Shown: one piece after another, positions 1 to 10,560 of the stretch
How the letters are laid out: each line of letters begins with the position of its first letter
How positions within the stretch are numbered: the first letter of the stretch is position 1
Origin: Talpa occidentalis
Taxonomy: Eukaryota; Chordata; Mammalia; Eulipotyphla; Talpidae
DNA length: 64,000 bases
Direction of reading: 5' to 3'
Assembly (NCBI RefSeq): GCF_014898055.3
Contig: NW_023601543.1
Coordinates: forward strand, 59,543,566-59,607,565
Notes under the pieces: generated by a model
Database searches by the model: none
Told to the model about the DNA's origin: nothing
What the model saw: only the letters and a program-made list of their open reading frames with translations
Made by a program: the position numbers and the translations under genes

Positions 1-802
1 TTCCTTTTTTAAATCTTCCATTGACTCTTAGTTCACATGGGTCAACATAATGCTAAGAATTTTATGTGTGTCCAGTTTATCCCCACAGTTGAAAACTGTG
101 TGAAAGCAACAACTGTGACTTAAGCCCCTTCTTTCAATACAAACTTTAATGCAGTGACAGAATCAGTATTAATGAGAGCCCACTTCCTGGCTCAGAGCCC
201 ACATCTTACCCCCCCAAGGAAGATCTCTGTGGGGTCTCTTGTTATAAGGGCACTAATCCCATTTATGTGGCCTTTGCCCTGATGACCGAATCACTCTCAA
301 AAGTCCCTCCTCCCAATACCATCAATTTCAGCTTGTGAAACTGGGGGAGGGCAGGACCACAAATATTAACTCTGTAGAAACCCCTTGGAGCTCATTTTTC
401 CTTCCCTTTCTCCTCACAGGTATTAGCATCATGAATTTAGAATTTATCATTATCATGACAGTTTTTGTTAAATGACTACAGTTTTATACATCCTTAGAAA
501 ACATAAACTATTATTTTTTGGATTTAAAATTTTGTGTTAATGGCACCAATCCATATGAATCTTTCTGAAATTTACTGGTGTCACTCAGTATTATGTGCTA
601 TAAAACACAATTTGAAGGCACCCTGAGAACTTCAATTGAATTTGTATGTTGATATCTTCCCTGGCAAACCTAATGAACCTTCTAATTTGTTTTAAAAATT
701 TACTTGTAGGGTATCCTGAAATTTTCTATGTAGACTATCACACAATCTGAAAAAACGGGGGGCAGTTTGTCTCTTCCTAATCCAATTTGAATACACTTTG
801 TT
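1..802. other. Non-coding flank with a possible ancient LTR-like fossil
   Basis: No gene is seen. At about 190-350 a stretch reading like 'ttataagggcactaatccca' followed by a 'ccctcctcccaataccat' phrase recalls a common old mammalian repeat (MaLR/MLT or MST LTR type, antisense). The family name is from memory and uncertain. The rest is AT-rich with no long open frame or recognisable repeat. Confidence 0.3.
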
Positions 803-1115
803 TTTCTTGACTTTTAATTTTTTATTTTTTAAAAAGATTTTATTTATTTATTTATTTATTTATGCAAGAACTGGGGTACAGGCCAGATGCGTGGGAGGGT
901 GAGAGGACCCACCAGAGACAGAGCAGGGAACAGAACAGGCAGACTGATGAAATACACTGCTGAGGGGAGCAGCAGGTGCAACAGGAGAGGTCTGTGTGCC
1001 ATGTGGGACCCTCCCAGGCTGGCCAGGATCGAACCTGTGCTGCAGAGGCTGCGGACAGCTTCACAGCATGGCACTCAATCGCCTGCGCCACCAGGGGAGG
1101 CCTTTCTTGACTTTT
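803..1115 (-). mobile_element. tRNA-derived T+ SINE (Rhin-1-like), minus strand
   Basis: The body is about 832-1102, read on the minus strand. The tRNA-like head ends at the high-coordinate side, and the tail (TAAATAAA repeats followed by TCTTT and A's) appears on the plus strand as AAAGATTTTATTTATTTATT. A 13-bp direct repeat, TTTCTTGACTTTT, flanks it at 803-815 and 1103-1115, which is the target-site duplication expected of L1-driven retroposition. Short open frames inside it on both strands are by-products of SINE sequence and not genes. Confidence 0.88.
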
Positions 1116-2075
1116 TAGATTGGTTAGTACCTCCACCATAATGTTAAGACAGAAGGATTTATTGCTATTTATTGAGATCATGACTTTATGAGAGTGTTTC
1201 AAAAGTGTCGTGATTAAATATGCTTGCTTTAGGTTTGGGATGTATGCATTTTATTTCTAACAAATGTTTTCTTCACTCTAGTGACATGATTCTATGACTA
1301 TATCATTTAGTAGTGTGTTATATCACTAATAAATTTAATGATAATGAATTATTTTGTTTCTGGGATATATCTACTCTGTTGATGTCTTTAAGTGTTCCTA
1401 GGAATTGTTTTAGTCAGGTTTGATAAAGTGACAGACATGGAGACAGTTGCCTTTGAAATAAGAGTTTAATTTTTTCTATTTTATTTTTTTATGTGTCAGT
1501 TATTTACATAACTTTATAATTTTGAGAGTGAAGCATGTGCACATGTGGAGGTGTGAAGTTGTACTCTGAAATAAGAGTTTATTACTCACAATTTCCAAGA
1601 GGAGGGCATATCACATTGCACAGGGCCACATGGAGGAAGTACCAGGGCTGGTCAGGAGGCAGAAAATAGCGAGGGGAGAACATGGACACAAGACGTCATT
1701 ACGGTTTTCACAGGAAGGAGTGGGTAAGGCAAAGTAAGCCTTTAGGATCAATTAGTTTGAATAATTTCAGCAGGCTCCATTCTATAGGGATAGTCCCCCA
1801 CTGTCCAGCACTGGGCCTCGGGGAGCTGTAGGGCTGGGGCAATATTGGCTTGGTGTATGAGAGTTCAATAAAGGAGGTGGTTGAGAGTGTGGGTTAATGA
1901 TTGGTTGGTTTGCATGTGAAAGACATTTTGGCAGGCAAGCTGTTTGCTATTCTAGGAATTAGCTAGTGGAAAGAGCAGTCTCTCCAAGACTAGCAGAGCC
2001 CCAAGGTGTCAAAGCATCATATAAAATGAAGAAGATAAGAAACATGACTTAAATACACTTGAGAGGGTTTTATTG
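1116..2075. other. Unassigned DNA with a small direct-repeat-flanked insertion
   Basis: No gene is seen. A 98-bp T-rich insert lies at 1469-1566 between two copies of TGAAATAAGAGTTTA (1454-1468 and 1567-1581). Its T-rich left side looks like the poly-A end of a minus-strand retroposon. The remainder (1582-2040) is of average composition and may be an ancient LTR, but I cannot place it. Confidence 0.4.
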
Positions 2076-4781
2076 TTTAATCTTTTTTTTTTTTTTTTGA
2101 AAGTATTTTTATTTTTTTTTTTTAAATATTAAATTTTATTTTTATATTCCCCCATACAATTGCAAACGCCCCATTCTGACCCCAATCCTTCCCCTCCCGC
2201 CCCCCACCCCCCAAAAAGTGTCTCTGGTTCATAGTTTTTTGTTGATTTTGATTTTCACTTTCTTATATTCATTTTCCTGGTCCCTTATTTAAGTTTTCTA
2301 GATTCCTGCTATGAGTGAGACCATCCGGTATTTTTTCTTTTTCTTTTTGGCTTATTTCGCTGAGCATGATCCCTTCCAGTGCCATCCATGTTGCTGCAAA
2401 TTGCATGTGTTTATCTTTTTTGAATGCTGAGTAATATTCCATGGTATATATGTACCACATCTTCTTGATCCAGTCATCTATTTTTGGGCATTTGGGTTGT
2501 TTCCAAAGCTTAGCTATTGTAAACAGTGCTGCTATAAACATAGGAGTGCAGGTGCTCTTGGAATTGATGTTTCTGTGTCCTTTGGGTAAATACCTAGGAG
2601 TGGAATTGCTGGATCATATGGAAGCTCTATGTTTAGTAGGTCCAGAAATCTCCACACAGCTCTCCATAATGGTTGGACCAGTTTTGCACTCCACCAACAG
2701 TGCACAAGAGTTCCTTTTTCTCCACATCCTCGCCAACATTTGTTGTGCTAGTTTTTTTTAATATGTGCCATTCTCACTGGTGTGAGATGGTATCTCATGG
2801 TAGTTTTGATTTGCATTTCCCTGATGACAAGTGATGTTGAACATTTTTCATATGTCTGTTGGCCATTTGCATTTCCTCTTCAGAGAAGTTTCTTTTTAGC
2901 TCTTCTGCCCATTTTTTGACTGGATTATTTTCTTTGTTGTTGCTGAGTCTCATCAGCTCTTTGCAGATTTTTGTGATCAGTCCTTTAATCATTAGTGTTG
3001 GGTGCAAAAATGTTCTCACCCAGTTGGTGGGTTTCTCTTTGTTTTGTTATTGTCTCTTTTGCTGTGCAGAAGCTCTTTAATTTGATGTAGTCCCAGCTGT
3101 TTATCTTTCTCTTCACTATCACTGCTTTGGGTGATGTGTCTGTAAAGATGTCTTTGATGTGCAAATCCCGTAGTGTTTCGCCTATATTTCCTTCTATGTA
3201 TTTTTATGGTTTCAGGTCTTATGTCTATTGTTTAACTTTAATCCATTTGAGTTGATTTTTGTGTATGGTGTGAGGTAGTGGTCAAGTTTCATTCTTTTGC
3301 ACGTAGCGACCCAGTTTTCCCAGCACCATTTATTGAACAAACTTTCTTTGCTCCAATGCATAGTCTTTTGCTCCTTTGTCAAAGATTAGTTGACCATAAA
3401 TCTGTGGGTTTATTTCTGGATTTTCTATTCGATTCCATTGGTCTGTATGTCTGTTCTTGTTCCAATACCATGCAGTTTTTGATGATTATGCTTTGTAGTA
3501 GAGTTTGAAGTCTGGGAGTGTGATGCCTCCATTTCCTTCTTTTTTTTTCAGTAGAGCTTTGGCTATTCGGGTTTTGGGTGATCCATATGAATTTCATCAA
3601 TAATTGTTCTATTTCTTTTGAAATGCCATTGAGATTTTGATTGGAATAGCATTGAATCTGTATATTGCTTTTGGTAGGATGGCCATTTTAATAATGTTTA
3701 TTCTTCCAATCCATGAGCAGGGGATGTCTTTCCATTTCTTTGTGTCTTCTTCTATTCTTTTTAACAGTGTTTTATAGTTTTTTTGTATAGGTCCTTTACC
3801 TCTTTTGTTAGATTTATTCCCAATATGTGATTTTTTTTGTTTCGATAATAAAAGGGGTGGTTTTTTTGATTTCTTCTTCTTCAGATTTATTGTTTGTGTA
3901 TAGGAAGGCTACTGACTTTTGCGTGTTGATTTTGTATCCTGCCACTTTACTGAATTGATTGATGAGTTGAATTAGTTTTTCTGTGGAGATTTTGGGGTTC
4001 TCTATGTATATTATCATATCATCTGCAATAGTATAGTTTGACTTCTTCTTTTCCTATTTGGATTCCTTGGATGTCTTTCTCTTGTCTTATGCTCTGGCTA
4101 GGACTTCCAGTATTATATGAAAAGCAGTGGTGAGAGTGGACATCCTTGTCTTGTTCCAGATCTTAATGGAATTGCTTTCAGTTCAGCTTTTCACCATTGA
4201 GAATGATACTGGCTGTTGGCTTGTCATAGATGGCCTTTATGATGTTGAGGTATGTTCTTGTATCCCAGAATTTCAAGGGCTTTTATCATGAATGGGTGTT
4301 GCACTTTGTCGAAAGCTTTCTCAGCATCTATTGATATTATCATATGGTTTTATATTTCTTTTTGTTGATGTGTTGGATAACGTTGATTGATTTTCGATGT
4401 TAAAACCATCCTTGTGCCCTGGAATGAATCCACTTGGGTCGTGGTGATTATCTTATGGATACATTGTTGGATTCTGATAGCTAAAATTTTATTGAGGATT
4501 TTTGCATCAGTGTTTCATTAGGGAGATTGGCCTATAGTTTTCCTTTTTTGTGGTTGTCCTTATTCGTTTTGGTATTAGTGTAATATTTGGCTTCATAGAA
4601 CGTGTTTTGGTATTGGTCCCTTCCTCTCAATTTTTTGGAAGAGTTTGTGAAGGATAGGCACTAATTCGTCTCTGAATGTTTGGTAGAATTCATTTGTAAA
4701 TCCATCAGGTCCCTGGGCTTGTGTTTTTGGGGAGGTTTTTAATTACCATTTCATTTCGGCTGCTGTAATTGGTCTGTTTAG
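2076..4781 (-). mobile_element. Young LINE-1, minus strand, 5' side lost in assembly gap
   Basis: The element begins at its 3' end with a poly-T tract (about 2076-2150). The reverse complement of the same 3'UTR seen in the full-length copy follows: AATAAA, a G-rich run read here as C-rich at about 2190-2215, and the 'gtgtctctggttcatag' segment. ORF2 then runs backwards, with recognisable C-terminal peptides such as [20 protein letters not shown] (2269-2541) and the ADDM part of the reverse transcriptase motif near 4018-4030. Frames are broken repeatedly, so it is a pseudogene. The sequence runs straight into the Ns, so its true 5' end is unknown. Confidence 0.93.
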
Positions 4782-4881
4782 NNNNNNNNNNNNNNNNNNN
4801 NNNNNNNNNNNNNNNNNNNNNNNNNNNNNNNNNNNNNNNNNNNNNNNNNNNNNNNNNNNNNNNNNNNNNNNNNNNNNNNNN
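4782..4881. other. Assembly gap (100 N)
   Basis: Exactly 100 Ns, the usual placeholder for a gap of unknown size. It interrupts the minus-strand L1; the sequence to its right is not obviously L1. Confidence 0.99.
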
Positions 4882-5214
4882 ACATCAGGGAGCTTGTCAC
4901 TCAGAACCCTATAACCACTACCATACATAAAACGCTGCTGTAATCAGAACACCATCATCATCTGTGCAGCACAGAACCACACCAAACCTGTTATGATCTA
5001 CACTAGGAAAACACCAACCTGCCTCTCAAGAGCCATGAAGCTACCTACTCAATATTAAGAACTCTGGCAATCCTGCTTCAGAAAAACTCTGCTTTCCATA
5101 GCTTCCATGAGTGCACTTGATGGACTAAACCTTATATATATGCAGGATGCAGTTGGAAGGGGTTCTATGGAACACAGATTTTAATTTTACAGTTTCTTCA
5201 GCACAGGACAAGAC
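4882..5214. other. Non-coding DNA, nothing recognised
   Basis: AT-rich single-copy-looking sequence. No open frame, repeat or motif that I can support. Confidence 0.5.
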
Positions 5215-5514
5215 ACTAGATCAGCAGCTTTCATACCATAGGTCATAATCAATTAGTGGGTTATAAAATTAATTTAGGGAGTCATGACAAGTATTTTTAA
5301 GTGAAATGGAAAGGGATGGGATAGACTTAAAAATATCACAGTGCACATTCAGGGTTACAAATGTTTCATGGAAATTTTGTTTCAGTTAATATAGGTGGAA
5401 AGAATGTAATATATGTAAATTATGTATAAGAAAGAAATACCTCAAATATATTCTAATAGAACAAAATCTTCACAGACTATTCTAAGTGTAGCTAATGTCA
5501 AGAACCATGGTTCT
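5215..5514. mobile_element. Possible nonautonomous DNA-transposon fossil
   Basis: The segment starts with a 'gatcagcagctttcataccata' type end and holds 'tagtgggttataaaattaat' and 'cacattcagggttac' phrases. These recall hAT-type MITEs of mammals whose termini read 'cagtggttctcaaactgtgg'. It is diverged and the family is not determined. It lies directly against the MER5A-like piece. Confidence 0.4.
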
Positions 5515-5635
5515 AGAGCAGTGTTTTCAAAGTGTATTCCTTGGACTAAAAGCATCACAAACATCTGGAAACTCATTACAAATGTAAACTCTCAGGCCTC
5601 AGATCAGATCTGAATTAGAAACTCTAGAATTGGGA
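5515..5635 (+). mobile_element. MER5A-like hAT MITE fossil
   Basis: The order of phrases 'agcagtgttttcaaagtg', 'ccttggactaaaagcatcac', 'acatctggaaactcattac', 'aaatgtaaactctcaggcc' and 'gaattagaaactctag' matches the MER5A consensus as I remember it, with about one change in five. MER5A is a nonautonomous Charlie-type (hAT) transposon that spread before the placental radiation, so this copy is old and immobile. Confidence 0.75.
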
Positions 5636-5639
5636 TAAA

Positions 5640-6760
5640 AAAAAATCACAAAAACAAACTGGTAAAAATCTAAAGAACTGGAAAAAATATTTGTGTAGTT
5701 GACAAGAGGTTCATCTCAAAAATTTACCAAATTCTTATACAATCCAATAACAAAAACCAACACAACCCAATAAAAAATGCATAAAAAACCTAAATAGACA
5801 ATTTTCCCTTTTTTTGCCATTTACCTATTTTTTTTAAATTTTACATCATTGATCATTTTTATTTTAGTGTTTGCTTTCTTTTCTCAGGTGTAGTCCCCAT
5901 GGAATTTCCACCACCCATTCACCCATGCACCATCACCATAGTCCCTTGTGCTCTTCTGGCCCTGGTTTTGATCCCTCTCCCTCCCCCTCCCCTTCAGAAT
6001 GTCTCTCATTTATAGTTGTCTTATTTATTTTTCTTTTGTTTTGTTGTATTTTTAAAATTGTTACTATTTTTTTCCCTGATCCTTTATTTGCTTCCCCTAT
6101 GTTTCTCCTATAAGTGAAACCATCTGATATTTTTCTTTTTCTTTCTGACTTATTTCACTGAGCATGATCCCTTCTAGCTCCATCCATGTTGCTGCAAATG
6201 GCAGGAGTTTATCTTTTTTGATTGCTGAGTAATATTCCATTATGTATATATACCACATCTTCTTGATCCAGTCATCTATTTTTGGGCATTTGGGTTGTTT
6301 CCAAGTCTTACCTATTATAAACACTGCTGCAATAAACATAGGAGTGCAGGTATACTTTTGAATTAAAGTTTTTGTGTCCTTTGGGTAGATCCCGAGGAGT
6401 GGTATTGCTGGGTCATATGGTGGTTCCATTGTTAGTAGTCTGAGGAATCTCCACACAGTTTTCCATAGTGGTTGGACCAGTTTGCATTCCCACCAGCTGT
6501 GTAGGAGAGTTCCTTTTTCTCCACATCCTTGCCAACATTTATTGTTGCTATTTTTTTTAATATGTGCCATTCTCACTGGTGTAAGGTGGCATCTCATTGT
6601 GGTTTTGATCTGCATTTCTCTGATTACGAGTGATGTTGAACATTTTTTCATAGACTGTTGGCCATTTGCCTAAATGGACATATAGATGTCCATTCTAAAG
6701 AAGACATACAGATGGCCTACAAACATATGAAAAATTGTTTGATATCGCTTAGTTGAAAAA
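5640..6760 (+). mobile_element. Old L1 ORF2 fragment, split by a younger L1
   Basis: Plus-strand ORF2 C-terminal sequence is visible on both sides of an insertion. The left part (about 5640-5815) translates as a diverged version of the 'ISKIYKELIQSNNKNQ' region, and the right part (about 6673-6760) continues with 'KEDIQMAYKHMKN'. The minus-strand L1 at 5828-6660 sits between them. The fragment is heavily mutated and non-coding. Confidence 0.6.
5816..6672 (-). mobile_element. 5'-truncated L1, minus strand, nested in an older L1
   Basis: It reads on the minus strand from ORF2 near peptide [14 protein letters not shown] (6651 downward) to the 3'UTR. The 184-codon frame 6097-6651 holds the ORF2 C-terminal peptides with [20 protein letters not shown] and YNPAIP-like motifs. 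The 3'UTR (5850-6060) belongs to an older subfamily than the 17.5-kb copy and carries 'tagtcccttgtgctcttc' in reverse. A likely 12-bp target duplication, GCCATTTRCCTA, lies at 5816-5827 and 6661-6672 with one mismatch. Confidence 0.82.
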
Positions 6761-7896
6761 TTGACCAAACACACCATCCTTTAAGTTATCACTTTCAGGA
6801 ACTCTTTTAGGACCTCTGATCTCTAGATTATACTTCTTTCACTGACAGTATCTTACACGGAAGGAACTGTGGGATCTCAAATCAGAAAACTAGCCTTTGA
6901 ATACCAGCTCTTCCTTACTAGCTATGTGACCTTGTGCAAAGCCATGGGGCCATGTTTCCTCACCTGCTAATACAGAAGATGGCAAAAGCTGGTTGTACCT
7001 CACAGGAGGGACATGATGGTATAATATAGGCAAAAATCACTTTATAAATAATGGGGCTAGCATAACTAAAGTTCAGGGTGTACAAAGAGTGCAGAGTGTC
7101 AAGAAATGAAGGAAGATATTTTGGTTCCTTCAAAGGCATCTTGTGAGATTGATCGCTATCCTGGAGTTTGGACAGTACATTCTGCAGTGGATATTTTAAG
7201 CAAGGAATTGATATGCATCATTTGTGCTGTTTTCCAAACAATAACTCCAAGTTTCTATAATAGGAAACAGAAAGGAAGTCTACAAAGCAGTTATGAGGCT
7301 TTTATATAAAAGCCGGTGAGATGGATAAGGGTGAGGAGACCAAGACTGGGATGCTCTTTGAGACTACTCTTGGCAGAGTAAAGTAAACTTAGATGAAGCA
7401 ATTAATCAAGAAGAAATTTTACTTGGGTTATGTTCACTTGTAATACCAAAAAAAAAAAAATCAGACTTTTTAAAATGAAATTTCATCCATGAACTAGCTA
7501 GCTAGTTTCATATTTGCTACAAATTAATTAAGGAAATTAATTCATATTTCAAATCTGGTGAGAATTTGGTTAATTGTCCAATAGAGTTTCACTTCTTTAA
7601 CAAAAATAAAATGATATTTCTTTTTAGTTAAGATGAAGAAATACATACCTGTAACCTGATGACAAAGAAATCATATTTGATATTTTAACCACTCACACCT
7701 GACTACCATGAAGACACACAGACTGGTCACAAATAAAGCTAACAAACCTCTTCCAAAAGCCAGAGCTTAGGAGAATTCTGCGTACTGTGTACCTCTTGGA
7801 AAGTCAGCGTATATGTTAGCATTTCAAACACTCCAAGAAACTTTATAGCAAAGACATATATTCAGTTCTGCTTAATGCAGCATTTCTCATCCTTAT
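6761..7896. other. Non-coding DNA with a MIR-like fossil
   Basis: About 6870-7060 resembles a plus-strand MIR: 'ctagctatgtgaccttgtgc' followed by 'gtttcctcacctgctaatac' and 'tgtacctcacaggagg' is the usual MIR order. The rest is AT-rich. A 67-codon frame at 7106-7309 has no recognisable homology and no sign of selection that I can see. Confidence 0.6.
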
Positions 7897-8229
7897 AAAA
7901 ATATGACAACTGGGCCTCCCCGGTGGCGCAGCGGTTGAGCGCTGGGTTGCGAAGCTGCCCGCAGCCTCTGCCGCGCCAGTTCGATCCCCGGCTGCTCCCC
8001 GGCCACCGAAGGAGGGTCCCACATGGCGCGCAGACCTCTCCTGCCGCCCGCTGCTCCCCTCAGCAGTGTACTTCGGTCCTTCTGCCTGCTCTGCTCCCCG
8101 CTCTGGCTCTGGTGAATTCTCTCACCCTCCCGCGCTTCTGACTGTACCCAATGCTTGTATAAATAATAAATAAATAAATCTTTAAAAAAAAAAAGGCATC
8201 CTTTAAAAAAAAAAAAAAAATATGACAAC
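7897..8229 (+). mobile_element. Young CpG-rich T+ SINE (Rhin-1-like)
   Basis: The body starts GGGCCTCCCCGGTGGCGCAG at 7912. The A box (GTGGCGCAGCGG) and B box (AGTTCGATCC) have tRNA spacing, followed by a C/T-rich body and TATAAATAATAAATAAATAAATC. The end is unusual: TCTTT plus A's, a short GGCATCC linker, then a second T-run and a long A tract. Target duplication AAAATATGACAAC occurs at about 7898-7910 and 8217-8229. It keeps many CpGs, which points to recent insertion. Confidence 0.92.
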
Positions 8230-8589
8230 CTTCATTATTATTTTTATTTATTAATAATACCTATTTATATTCTGTGAAGACAATGCAAGTTACAGTACAC
8301 TTTAGGTCATGCAAGTTTGGAAAGTGGCTTAGAAATCTCCAAACTTTTTTAAAATCGAAATTTATTGATTTACCATTTGTTTATCAACTTTAAAATAATA
8401 TAGCTTCCTTCAAGCACTATTGTGTATATGTATTACTTATATGTTTACATACATTATACAACCACTATTGTGTTTAAGCATTACATGCACAGTTTAACAT
8501 ATATGAAAAAGAAATTTAAGATGATCCAATATGAAATAATAGTTTTGAAAATTTCTTTTTATTTACTCATGGTGTAAATATTTTACATT
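8230..8589. other. AT-rich non-coding DNA
   Basis: No open frame or identifiable repeat; long A/T runs only. Confidence 0.5.
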
Positions 8590-9155
8590 GATATAGCAGA
8601 CAAAATAGATTTACACATAAACAAATGGGACTACATCAAACTAGAAAGTTCCTTCAAGGTAAAAGAAATAATCATTAAAGCAAACAAACAATCAAACAAA
8701 CACAAAAGCCTACTTAATGGGAGAAGATATCTGCAAACCAAATGTTAGACAAAGGGTTAGTATCCAAAATATAAAAATAACTCAACAACAACAAAAATAC
8801 AAACTGATTAAAAATTGACAGGGGATTAAAATAGACATTTCACGGAAGAATATACACATGAAATAAATGCATGAAAAGATGTTCTACATCACTTATCACT
8901 AGAAAAATGCAAATCAAAACCACAATGAGATTTCATCTCACGTAAGTTAGAATGACTATTAATTATCAAGGAGTAAGGAAATAATTAATGTGGTGAGGAT
9001 GTGGGGGAAAAGTTCCTTTGTCTAGTGCTGGAAAGAATATAAATTGGTGCAGTTACTATGAAAGCAATATGGAGGCTCATCAAAAAGTTAAAAGTAGAAC
9101 TACCATATGATCTAATAATCCCACTTGAAGAATTTGAAAACACTAACTCAAAAAG

Positions 9156-9156
<1 letters not shown>

Positions 9157-9196
<40 letters not shown>
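9157..9196. repeat. (AT)(TG)n microsatellite
   Basis: A short AT run passes into about 16 uninterrupted TG units. It lies inside the old L1 ORF2 fragment and produces the artificial CVCVCV peptides in open frames there. Confidence 0.97.
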
Positions 9197-9197
<1 letters not shown>

Positions 9198-9315
9198 CTT
9201 GGTTCATTGCTGCATTACTCACAGCAGCCAAGGTATGGAAACAAACCAAGTTCCTGACAATAGATGAATGGATGAAGAAGATCTGGTATATATGCATGGA
9301 ATACTACTCAGTCAT

Positions 9316-9464
9316 AAAAAATGATGAGATCGGGGGGCGGGAGGGGAGGGATTGGGGTCAGAATGGGGCGTTTGCAATTGTATGGGGGAATATAAAAATA
9401 AATTTATATTATTTAAAAAAAGAAAATAAATACATGTGAAAAGCAATAAAAAATTGATGAGATC
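9316..9464 (+). mobile_element. Ultra-short young L1 3'-end insertion
   Basis: About 116 bp (9332-9447) holds only the last part of the young L1 3'UTR: the G-rich run, 'attggggtcagaatgggg', 'ttgcaattgtatgggg', AATAAA and A's, then about 25 extra bases. It is flanked by AAAAAATGATGAGATC (9316-9331) and the same word with one added T (9448-9464), which are continuous in the host L1. It is a complete but extremely 5'-truncated retrotransposition event. Confidence 0.85.
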
Positions 9465-9755
9465 TTGCCATTTATAACAATGTGAATGGAACATGAGGGA
9501 ATTATGCAAAGTAAAATAAATCAAGAGAAAGACAAACACCATATGATTTCACTCATTTTCAGAATATAAAGAAAACAATAAAACCCCTTAGACAACAGAA
9601 TAGGGGTTACCATAAAGGAAGGAGAAAGAAGGGAATGGGTATAAGGGGTCAATTGTCGGTGGTCGATGATTACTGGATATTTGATGGGCATGGTGAGAAA
9701 ATGTGCTCTTGGAACTTATACAGTGTTGCAAACTGTTACCTCAATTAAAAAAAAA

Positions 9756-10560
9756 GTGACATTACATAATGTAAAAGGGTCAATTCCCTAAGAAGAGTTA
9801 AGAATTCTAAATGTGTAAGCACCAAACAGCAGAATCTCAAAATACATGATGCAAAATCTGAAAGGTGAAGTAGATAAATTCACAATTACAGATGGAAAAA
9901 TTTTGACACTTTCCTCTTAATACTTGTAGAATAAATATACAGAAATTCAGCAAGACTATAAAAAGAACTGAACAAAATTATCAATCACCTGGACCTAATT
10001 GACATTTATTTATAGAAACTACATAACAACAGCAAATGCTCATTTTTTTTCAAGTGCCTACAGAGTGTTTGCTAATGTAGTCTACATCCTGAGCAACAAA
10101 ACAAGGCTTAGTATATTAAAAAGAATTGAAATGATGCAAAGTATGTTCTCTAACAATAATGAAACTAAACTAAAAATTAATTCCAGAAAGACATCCTGAA
10201 AATCCTCAAACTTAGAAATTAAATAATACACTTCTAAGTAATTCATTAGTCAAAAAGGAAGTACCAGAGAAGATAAAATATTTTGAACTGAACAAAAAAA
10301 AATGAAAATATGACATAACCAAATCTGTGAGATACAGTAAAAATAAGCCAAATACACCAACTAAAAGACAACAATTTCCAGATTAAATTCAAAAAGCAAG
10401 ACCCACCCATATGCTGTTCAGACTTATCTACAATTAAGGGGAACATACAACATTAAATACTTGTTCTAATAAAGAAGAAGGCTTCAAATCAATAATCAAC
10501 TCTAATAAATTAGAAAAAAGGGCAAAAATATGCTCAGTGACTCTTTTTTCACATTTTACC
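9756..10560 (+). mobile_element. Ancient L1 ORF2 N-terminal region, decayed
   Basis: Weak plus-strand resemblance to the L1 ORF2 endonuclease region: 'IINHLDLIDIYRNYITT' and 'FFSSAYRVFANVVYILSNKT' at 9960-10110 resemble the 'LTDIYRTLHP' and 'FFSSAHGTFSRIDHILGHK' blocks. It is diverged and full of stops. The boundaries are approximate. Confidence 0.55.

Larger units (their letters stand above)
8590..9755 (+). mobile_element. Old L1 ORF2 C-terminus and 3' end
   Basis: Diverged plus-strand ORF2 with phrases for 'NKWDYIKLESS', the 'MRRLIKKLKVELPYDLIIPL' stretch at about 9058-9125, and 'WMKKIWYICMEYYSVIKN' near 9270-9320. It ends with an L1-type 3'UTR near 9740. All frames are interrupted. It hosts a (TG)n tract and a very short young L1 insertion (separate entries). 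Confidence 0.8.

Noticed and set aside
6600..6760. Twin-priming inversion of the L1 near 6.6 kb
   Set aside because: Plus-strand L1 sequence is also present left of the minus-strand copy (5640-5815), and a 12-bp duplication flanks it, so a nested insertion explains it better.
7912..8216. Functional tRNA genes in the SINE heads
   Set aside because: A and B boxes are present, but the heads lack a consistent cloverleaf and always continue into the SINE body and A tail; they are retroposed copies.
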